DNA of 64,000 nucleotides, from NCBI GenBank assembly GCA_026120185.1, contig JANUWF010000008.1:558001-622000 (forward strand), written 5' to 3'. A program made the translations under genes and the position numbers. Positions 56,221 to 64,000 of the stretch are shown here, one piece after another. Numbering within the stretch: the first letter of the stretch is position 1; each line of letters begins with the position of its first letter. The notes beneath the pieces are model-generated. The model worked only from the letters and a program-made list of their open reading frames with translations. It had not been told where the DNA came from and searched no databases. The DNA comes from Voacanga thouarsii. Taxonomy: Eukaryota; Streptophyta; Magnoliopsida; Gentianales; Apocynaceae.

Positions 56221-57780
56221 GTATGACGAAAATAGCAAAATCTGACAAAAGGAACAAAAAAAAAAAAAAAAAACTAAGATGGGAAAAGCAACGGCTAAGA
56301 CTAAAGCTGCTACACCAGAGGTCACCAACCAGAAAGAAAAAAAATCGCTAAGGAAGCCTCACAATCAAACTCATCTACAGAGCATACCACTCCAGAAAGT
56401 TCTGAGACATAGGTACCCTACTTCTTTGATAAAAAAACGTGAAACTAATTTCAATGATTGGCTATCTAGTAATAGAACTGTAATTTCAAGATATCAGGTT
56501 GAGGTTGGAGATTTCTTAAGTTTCTCTGATATTCTGAACATGTTTGAGAATCTGGGTTGGGAAGCATTACTGACAGTTGATAAGAAGTTGTACATCTCGT
56601 TAGTTTGGGAGTTCTACGCCAATTTTAAAAAGAGGCAACTTGAGGAGACTGGAGGAAGGTTCATGGTGCAATGATATAGCACCTGAGTAGGATACATGAA
56701 TGTTGAACTTGATCATAGATTGCTAAACCAAATTTTTTGTGTGAGAGATGGGGGTATCTAGTTCTTTGAGATGAACAAGTTCCTTAAAGGGACAGACATT
56801 TTTTATTTGGGTAGATTTGAGAAAAGATTTTTCGGTGGAAAGAGTTTCAAAAAATCGGGTGATAGAAACACAAAATGGCTGAATGGCCCTAGAAGAGTCT
56901 TACACCATATGGTGTCGACCATGGTTACCCCAAGCTTTAGGCATAAAATCTCAGTAAGTATCCTGCAAATGAAACTAATGTTGGTTTTTTTTTAGGGACG
57001 ACAGATCAGTTTTAGATTTCTGGTAGTCAAATTGATGATGCAGTTAAGAAAAACTTCACTTAAGACACTTCTATATGGTAATCTTTTGACCAAGATATTT
57101 AGATACTTTAATGTCGATTTAGATAAATTTGGACTTGGGCAGATAAAAACAACTGTGTATAACATGGAGTCATTCGAAAGAATGGGTTTTGTTCTAGTGA
57201 ATCAGAAATGGGTACTGTTTAGAGATTTATCTAATGAAGAGAAAGAAAAAGTGCTGAAAATAAAAGAGGAGGGAAAAGGAACTGCTCAATCTGCAGCGAC
57301 TAAAAGGAAAACTAAAACAAAAACTCAAGCTGAGTCTTCTAGCAAAGGCAAATAGGGGACTCAGGACAAAGGCATAAGCAAAATCATTTTGGACGCAATA
57401 AATTCACTAGTTGTTAAATTGGATAGCTTTAGTTCATAGATTTAAACTCTTGAGAATAGGCTGACCGTAGTGAAAGAAAAGGCTAAAAATGATGAACCAT
57501 TATCTGCTCCATTAGCACTATCTCCAGAAAAGGTAACTAAAGAACAACTTGTCCCTGAGGCCGAAGAAGAAGCTGCGAAAGAGCAGTAGGTTGAGGAAAT
57601 AATAGCCTTTGAGCAAGGAAGGGAGATATCCCAACATCAAGAAGAATTAGCACCCTTTACCCCTACTGAAATCCCTGTCTTATCTGGAAAGAGACGGAAG
57701 CATGTGGTAGTTAAGCGGAAGTTCAGTAGGCTTGCTGGACAACATTCCAGAAAGGGTGCTGGGTCCAAGATCGAGACTGT
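56221..57780 (+). pseudogene. Extra ORF downstream of pol in SIRE-type element
   Basis: Lys-rich N-terminus, then TNFNDWLSSNRTVISRYQVE, FENLGWEALLTVDKKLYISL and VWEFYANFKKRQ (56279-56674), continuing in other frames through MNKFLKGTDIFYLGRFEKRF (56771-56995), MESFERMGFVLVNQKW (57032-57355) and an acidic tail. The FYAN block preceded by a Trp-rich helix resembles the putative plant transposon protein domain carried by several plant retroelements; SIRE elements carry an additional, sometimes called env-like, ORF at this place. Its role is unknown. Stops at about 56675, 56690 and 56760 break it. Confidence 0.6.
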
Positions 57781-58055
57781 TCACATTTCCTGAGTGATCA
57801 ATTTAGCGGAATGATTTCCAGCCTCCCTCTACCAGAAACTCCTTACTGCTTTTCATTGAGCAATTTTTATTTCTGCCCCAGATTTGAACATTTTACCTTC
57901 TGTTTTTTAGCTCCTATCTTATATATAATCTTCTCTGCTTAATGTATTTACTAATTACTTTCCTTATTCTGCATTTTGATTGATGAAAAAAGGGGGAGAA
58001 ATGGTAGCTGGGATTGTGATTGTGTACTAAGTGTGTGCATTGGGAGAAAAATGGT

Positions 58056-58300
58056 GATTGTGCACTGAATTGTACTATGTTGTGCTATTGTGATATGTGC
58101 GGTTGTGATATGTAGTGCTATGTTGTTAATTCTGCACTACTGTTTGCTGCTATTATTGATTATTATTGTGATTGTGCACTGAATTGTACTATGTTGTGCT
58201 ATTGTGATCTGTGCGGTTGTGATATGTGGTGCTATGCTGTTAATTCTGCACTACTATTGACTGCTGCTATTATTGATTATTATTGTGATTGTGCACTAAT
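58056..58300. repeat. Minisatellite, about 115-bp unit
   Basis: GATTGTGCACTGAATTGTAC begins units at about 58056 and 58170, with a third partial start at about 58286. Two nearly complete copies and a partial third, in the SIRE 3' region. Confidence 0.88.
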
Positions 58301-59451
58301 TGGACTAATGTTGGATGAACTGCAAATTAGATGTTTGTGCGGTGTTGTGCTATGGATTGGAAATAGTTATTATGTTTTGGACTGCAACGTACTTATATGC
58401 AGACTCTGAATATTTCGTAAGATCCTGTGAAACTCTCTATGCAATTCATGTTGGGATTTGGGTTTGATCAAACCAACATGTTTTGCTAATTTTTTTTCCT
58501 ATATAAATTATGATCATGCACTTGTTATATATTGGTTTATGATAAACATGATTTGTGATCTCTAATTAATTATGATCATAGTTTGCTACCGTTTAAGAAG
58601 ATTTAAGTGACTTATTGAAAACTAGTTTGATATCTTTTTTCTTTAGTCAAAAGCGTTTTGAAGTATGTTTGAAGGTATCATTTGAGATTGGGGCTATTAA
58701 TCTATCTGTTTTGAAAGCTATTATGATATGCTCTATATTAAAAATCTCAAAGGATAGTTATTCATATATCATACATTGCTCAAAATTTTCCTTGAAGTCT
58801 GAAATTTCTTAAGAAAACTAGGCTGAATCAAAATTTCTGAAAACTTGTTGTTTCCTGAACATATACAGGGGTTGTTTTGGACACACATTTTCTTGATCCA
58901 AAAGTCCAGTCCAAAAATGAGTTTTAAAAGTAGACAGTTTCTATCCAACTTTACCCTATTTTGGACACATGTTTTGGACATCCAAAACCCATTGTCTAAA
59001 AGTTCCGAAGTTTCACTCCACCTAGTTTTGGATGCATGTTTTGGAAGTCTAAAGTTTGAATATAGTTTTCTCTCAAATCGCACTTCTTAATCTCATATCT
59101 TACATATGTTCATATATGCACATATTAAGGGGGAGCATCTCATCTTATAATTTATTTTCTATACCTCCTTGTGTACATATTCATACATATTTTTTTGCGG
59201 CTATTCTTTTAAGGAATAGTCATGTGATGGAAGGAAGGAGGATATAGAGGTAAGTTGGGCCATAGGCTCATTGAGCCATATTTATGAGTATATGCCTTAA
59301 TTTTTTATTTTAATCTCATAAGCACTCTTTGAGTCCTATAATAAGAGATTACATTCCATGAAAAACATTTTTATTTCTCTCGGTCTAATATGTCCGTACT
59401 GTACATATCATTATTCTTTATATCACAATCCCATCAAAATTTTCATCACTT

Positions 59452-59465
59452 AAAAAGGAGAAGAT
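59452..59465 (+). other. Polypurine tract of SIRE-type element
   Basis: AAAAAGGAGAAGAT immediately before the LTR start TGTTAGCCC. Priming site for plus-strand DNA synthesis. Confidence 0.65.
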
Positions 59466-60825
59466 TGTTAGCCCTAAGGGCCTTCTCCTGTGTTTTGACT
59501 TATGACAAACATTGATGAGAATTAACTTGTGTGATCTACATGTTATAGGATATGTTTGATCTCAATTCTTCTAAGGCATGCAAATAAGATTGCTAAGCAA
59601 CAAGGCAATAGAATTCGAGAATGGGTGATCAAGTAGAAGACCAAACTTAAAAGATTGCATACCAAGAATTCATTATGAAAGAACCTTAGACTAGGAATCT
59701 TTGTTAAGGTATTATCTGTGTAAATTCCTATATCTTTCTTACCTCATTATTTAGTTAATTCTACCTTGAAGCACTCAAACCAAAAAGATTTTAAAGTTTT
59801 AAGTTTTCAAAATTTTAGATTGAGTTGTTTGGATAACTCTGCACTTAAAAGCTTCATCTAAAATCTCGTGAACGGTGTCAAATCGATTCTACTTGAAAAA
59901 GTGCCATTTTGGACTTACCTTTTGAATGCACTGTCATCGAAAACTTGAGTCCAAAACTCTGGCAAATATGACAGTGAAAAACCAGTCATTTTCTAGCCAT
60001 TGGAAGTCTACTTTTTGCCTTTATAAAAGGTTTCAAAACTTAATTTTAAAACAAAATTTTGTCCTATCTTCATTAGAAACTTTCTTGCTCTCTAGAATAC
60101 AAAAATCTCCTTTTTATAAGTACTTCAAAGTAAAATCAAATTGTTTCAAAGAGGTAAAGGTTATTTGAGTTCATTTGTTGTGTATATCTACTCAAAAGAG
60201 TGAGCCATTTTTATTTCATTACTACAATCATCTTTGTGTATCAAGGTTGTGGTGTAAAACCCATTTGGGGTGAATCTTGATTTGTTGATTGATTGAGAGG
60301 TTTTGGTAAAACCAAGTGTGGTGGTCTTCTTATGTATTTGGTGTAGATTGATACCATTGAGTTGGATGAATAAAATCTGGTTGAAAATCCTTAAGTGTGA
60401 GCTTAAGGTAATGGATGTAGATCTTAGTAGATTGAACCACTATAAATCTTGTGTTATCTCTTTCTATATTTAATTTCGGTTAGCTGTAATCTTCTTTGCA
60501 CAAAATTCTTTTTAATCTCTCAACAGAATTCTTTATGATTCTCACCAACTTATTTTCACTCTAGCATTAATTGCATCGTGTGTCTTGCCCTATTCAGAGT
60601 GTAGTTAATCTTTAAGTCCTTTTGAAAGCCTCTCATTGTAGCAAGTCTCATCTAAAATTCAAAGGAGTTTTTTAAAACAGATTTTTCAAAGAGCATTTTA
60701 AATTTGTCAAAAACCTTATTCACCTCTCCTCTAAGGTTTTTCACTTTTCTTTGTTCTTTTAGGAGTGTTTTATATTGCCGGGTTGAATAAATGTTTTTTA
60801 AACAAGCCATTTTCTCTATTCCACA
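59466..60825 (+). repeat. 3' LTR of SIRE-type element
   Basis: Starts TGTTAGCCCTAAGGGCC after the polypurine tract. The end is placed at ATTCCACA (60825), where sequence turns to the gypsy interior; this end is an estimate because no partner LTR is present. No protein in it. Confidence 0.6.
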
Positions 60826-62134
60826 TTTTGATATCTATTGGAGCTTTATTATACTTGGGGAGTATTGCTTAACTTTCTACCTCTCTTATTTTTTTTGGTC
60901 CCTTTGGAGATGCTTTCTTGTGTTTATTTTTTGCTAATGAGGATATTTTCTAATTTAAGTGTGGGGGAGTAGTTTGGTGATATTCTTTGTCCAATTTTTT
61001 TTATCTATTATCTTGATGTTTTCTTTGTATCAAGGCTATTGAAAATTTGGAAACAAATTTTTGAAAATGAAACTTTGAAAGTTTGAAAATTGTGGAGCTA
61101 AATTGAGCTTATTTATCTATAATGAAGTTTTGATTTTCTTTTTAACTTTGGATATGGATTTGTCATTCATTATGGTTGGATTTTTATTTTAAAGGTAAAC
61201 TTGTGTATTAAGTTGGATGTTGCTAAGTCTTGATAATTTAAGTTAATCTTGGTTATATTTGGTATTTGAGGTTGCTTTATTTTTTAAATTTGAATGTGGA
61301 TGATATGATAAAATATGGGAAGAGTTGTTGACTAATTCTTATATTATAGTTTAAAATTTGCTTGACTTTGAGTTGTGAATAAGGAATGTGAGGAAATAAT
61401 TTTTTTTTCAGTGAAAAGACAAAAATGAGTGAAAAAAAAAAACAATCATTGTTATGTGATAAAAAAAAAAAAAGAATTGAGTTGAAAAAAATGCTCTTGT
61501 TTTTAATCTTTGAAGAACTTTTGCTAAAAATTGGGTTAATATGGAGAGAAGTAGCAAGTATTATTCGGTGTACTCTCTTGAGGTTATCCCGAAGGCAAAA
61601 AGGCAAAAGGGTAAGAAAGGGCAAAGAAAGAAAATGTTGAAAAGAATGAGGAAAAAGAAAAAATAACGACTATAAGAGAGCCAATACGGTGCCTGAAGAG
61701 AAATCCATTCACTTGAGGCTACCAATTCCCTAAGTCATAGAAAAAAAAAGAGTGGAATGTTTTCCTTATTTCATTAACTTGAGTTGTGTAAATTTGTTTT
61801 ATAATGCTTGAATTAGTTACATGGCTTGACTTATATGATTTATGTTATCTATGTTTTTGCTTGAGGAATAGGATGATATTCTTGTACTAGATATAAGTTT
61901 GTTTAACTTAACTTTGATAGCCTTGGGATTATTTGATTTAATACATGAGTTTGAAAGGTTTTAAAAGAGTTGAATGAATGACAAGTTTATATTTGAGGTT
62001 AGAAGAAGATTATTCCTTTATTATGGATGAATTTGCTAAGGATAAGTTGAAAAGTTGTCTTATCTTAAGCCATTTGCTTAGTGTCTAATTCTTGTTTGCT
62101 TGAGGACAAGCAAAGGTTCAAGTGTGGGGGTACG
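60826..62134 (+). mobile_element. Athila/Tat-like internal 3' region
   Basis: Non-coding interior of the gypsy element resumed after the SIRE insertion, with GTGTGGGGGAG at about 60960 and, from about 61630, near identity to 51557-52089. Ends at GTGTGGGGGTACG before LTR copy 3. The short open frames here lie in A-rich runs and are not genes. Confidence 0.72.
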
Positions 62135-62985
62135 TGATAGGGACAAAATTCATCTATATTTTCCTAGTTATTTGAGGGTGTTTTGTGATACATTTGTTAT
62201 AATAACTAGGCATATTTCTTCATATTTGATATTTTACTATTGGAAAGGTGTTTTAGATTTTTATTGTAGAAAACGACGAAAAAAAGAACAAATCGTCACC
62301 GTCATAGCACTGCCGGCGCCGATTGTGACCTATGGAGCCGAAGCCGAAGCCAAGCCGACCCCGGTCCCGATCTGGAAAATTAGGGATTTTGTCGTTCAAA
62401 AAACAGAACACGACTGGGTCGACCAAAGCACAGCCGGCGTCGGCCGTGACAAACAGAGCTGATGCCGACCCTAATCTATCCAATGTTAGCGAGCTTTCTA
62501 ATTATTCGCGGATTTGGTAATTTCCCAAGAGTTTTGGTATTTTCTAATCTCTAATCGGCCCAGGACTCTTAGGAAATGAATTTTAGCCTCTTACAAGCCT
62601 ATTTAAACAAGAAAAACACAAGACAAATGTGTGATTTGAAAGATCCAAGCTAGCTACTTATTATTCAAAGACAAAATCACCACATAAAGGGGCATTGTTC
62701 AAAGGATGTTTTCAAGAGAAGAAGAAGGACTTGTCTATGAGTTCTATTTTTTAATCATTTGTTTATTTTTCTAGAACAATGATGCACTTAATTTTAGAGA
62801 TTATGATTTTGAGTTAATTGGGATTTTTGATCAATCTATTATTATTCTTGGTATTTGATTACTTGTTATCATTAGTTATTGATGTGTTTTCTTCTAATTA
62901 ACTTAGGAAACGATGTTAGAAGTTTATTGCATTGATTTCATATTTGTTAAATCTTAATGGACTTGGAAAACGAAGTTAAGATTAA
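62135..62985 (+). mobile_element. Athila/Tat-like LTR copy 3, 3'-truncated
   Basis: Starts TGATAGGGACAAAATTC and follows copy 2 up to GAAGTTAAGATTAAA (62985), then jumps to integrase coding sequence. About 0.57 kb of the LTR is missing. Confidence 0.82.
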
Positions 62986-64000
62986 AAGGATACGCTCTTT
63001 CAACATCCTTTTGAATATGTCTTCTTGAGATGTTTAGGTCAATAAGAAGCTATGCAAACAATGAAAGAAGCTCATTCTGGCATCTTTGGAGCCTACCAAT
63101 TTGGTCCAAAGTTTCATTTTCCTATCAAGACGATAGGATATCACTGGCCTACTATAGTAAAATATTGCCTAGATTATGCTCGAAGATGTCAAGCATCTCA
63201 ATTCATTGCTAATTATCTACATCTACCCCCTGAGCCATTGCACCCGACAATTACTTCTTGGCTATTTGATGTATGGGGATTAGATATTGTTGGACCGCTA
63301 CCAAAGTCTTCTGCTTGGCATCTTTATATTTTGGCTGCAACAGATTACTTCTCTAAATGGATAGAAGCTGTAGTATTAAGAGAAGCAAAAAAGGAAAATA
63401 TCATCAATTTTATATGTGTAAACATTATCTATCGATATGGCATTCCTCGATATATTATTATAGATAACGGCAAGCCATTCTGCAATAGTTTGATAGACAA
63501 GCTGTGTGAGAAGTTTAAATTCAAGCAGCATAAATCTTCTATGCACTATGCCCAGGCTAATAGATTCGTCGAAGCTTTTAATAAGACTCTGTGCAATTTA
63601 TTGCAAAAAGTAGTGACTAAATTAAAAAGGGATTGGCATTTTCGTATTGGATAAGTACTTTTTGCATATAGGACCACTTACCACACTCCAACCCAAGCTA
63701 TCCCTTATGCATTTGTTTATGGTATAGAAGTTGTCCTTCCAAGTAATAAATTCCTCCCTTGAGAATCACTATTCAAGAAAGACTTACCAAGAAAGATAAT
63801 GTTCATCTCAGACTTGAAGAGTTATAAGCACTTAATGAAAAGAGATTAAAGGAACAACAAAAGTTAGAATGCTACCAAACTCGTATTTTGAAAGCCTTTA
63901 ATAACAAGTGCATCTTCATTCCTTTCAAGTTTGTGATTTAGTACTCGTTGTGAAAAGATCAATCATCGTTGGACATAAGCTAAAGAAGTTGACATTAAAG
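62986..64000 (+). pseudogene. pol: Ty3/gypsy (Tat lineage) integrase fragment
   Basis: Reads RCLGQ, a stop in place of Glu, then EAMQTMKEAHSGIFGAYQFG, the HHCC-type zinc region (CLDYARRCQASQF), and the catalytic core: WGLDIVGPLPKSS, ATDYFSKWIEA, YRYGIPRYIIIDNGKPF and ANRFVEAFNKTLCNLL. The D, D and E positions are kept. The 200-codon open part is 63052-63654; after the stop at 63652 the sequence continues as FAYRTTYHTPTQAIPYAFVYG and further decayed pieces to the window end. The HSGI, LHP and TPTQA wording is that of the Tat/Ogre/Retand group. Confidence 0.85.

Larger units (their letters stand above)
54385..60825 (+). mobile_element. SIRE-type copia element, 5'-truncated
   Basis: The 3' part of a SIRE/Maximus-lineage copia element inside the gypsy interior: RT and RNase H (54385-55758), a long 3' region with an extra ORF (56221-57780), a GGGGGAG stretch at about 57990, a minisatellite, and a polypurine tract (59452-59465) before the 3' LTR 59466-60825. 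The 5' LTR, gag, protease and integrase are missing. Lineage assignment is from RT/RNase H wording (YVDDIIFSATN, ADYIGCK, LDFGLN) and the long 3' region. Confidence 0.78.

Noticed and set aside
58191..58409. Cys-rich small protein
   Set aside because: Translation of the TG-rich minisatellite; not conserved.
62986..64000. Integrase fragment as part of the same element as LTR copy 3
   Set aside because: The LTR is cut abruptly at 62985 with no primer site or gag, so the fragment is more simply a separate Tat-lineage piece; a common origin cannot be excluded.

Overview
This window is plant nuclear DNA, most likely from a dicot. It shows plant-type spliced exons, Ty1/copia and Ty3/gypsy LTR retrotransposons with tRNA primer-binding sites, a Mutator-like element (MULE), a Stowaway MITE and long AT-rich introns. 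I see no prokaryotic or organellar gene layout and no rRNA or functional tRNA gene. I cannot name the species.

The only host gene I can support is on the minus strand: a TOM1-like (TOL) VHS-domain protein of the ESCRT-0-like ubiquitin-cargo sorting group. Five coding exons (26570-26670, 18550-18628, 17257-17355, 17027-17140, 12593-12750) join in frame at consensus splice sites and give 183 codons plus 2 nt: the VHS domain and part of the linker. The GAT-domain exons should lie left of the window. A likely 5'UTR exon sits near 40258-40380. If so, the gene covers at least 28 kb, most of it transposon-filled intron.

Layout from left to right. At 1-11847 there is a nested LTR cluster, apparently inside TOL intron 5: an outer long-LTR copy ('LTR-A') is split by a decayed copia element, which is itself split by a 3.2 kb LTR-A solo LTR. 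At 11848-26670 lie the TOL exons; intron 4 carries a copia relic, and intron 2 carries a three-copy tandem repeat and a nearly intact copia element (20487-25239, with a 5-bp target duplication). At 26671-40257 is the presumed 5'UTR intron, with a minus-strand copia element split by an LTR-A solo LTR that is split in turn by a second LTR-A solo LTR, followed by a duplicated unknown sequence. At 40258-40803 are the presumed first exon and promoter. At 40814-43935 is a degraded MULE with a 10-bp target duplication and palindromic subterminal repeats.

From 44100 to 64000 I find only retrotransposons: a minus-strand gypsy LTR with a hairpin array and a Stowaway MITE; a plus-strand run of LTR, internal remnant, LTR, internal remnant, LTR from one Athila/Tat-like family, holding a foreign solo LTR and the 3' half of a SIRE-type copia element; and finally a Ty3/gypsy Tat-lineage integrase fragment.

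I found no new multi-gene system. The most notable points are a tRNA-like module inside the LTR-A family, the palindromic subterminal repeats of the MULE, the hairpin array in the gypsy LTR, and non-TG/CA termini on the young copia element. All boundaries were read by eye; lineage names rest on remembered family motifs, not on a search.
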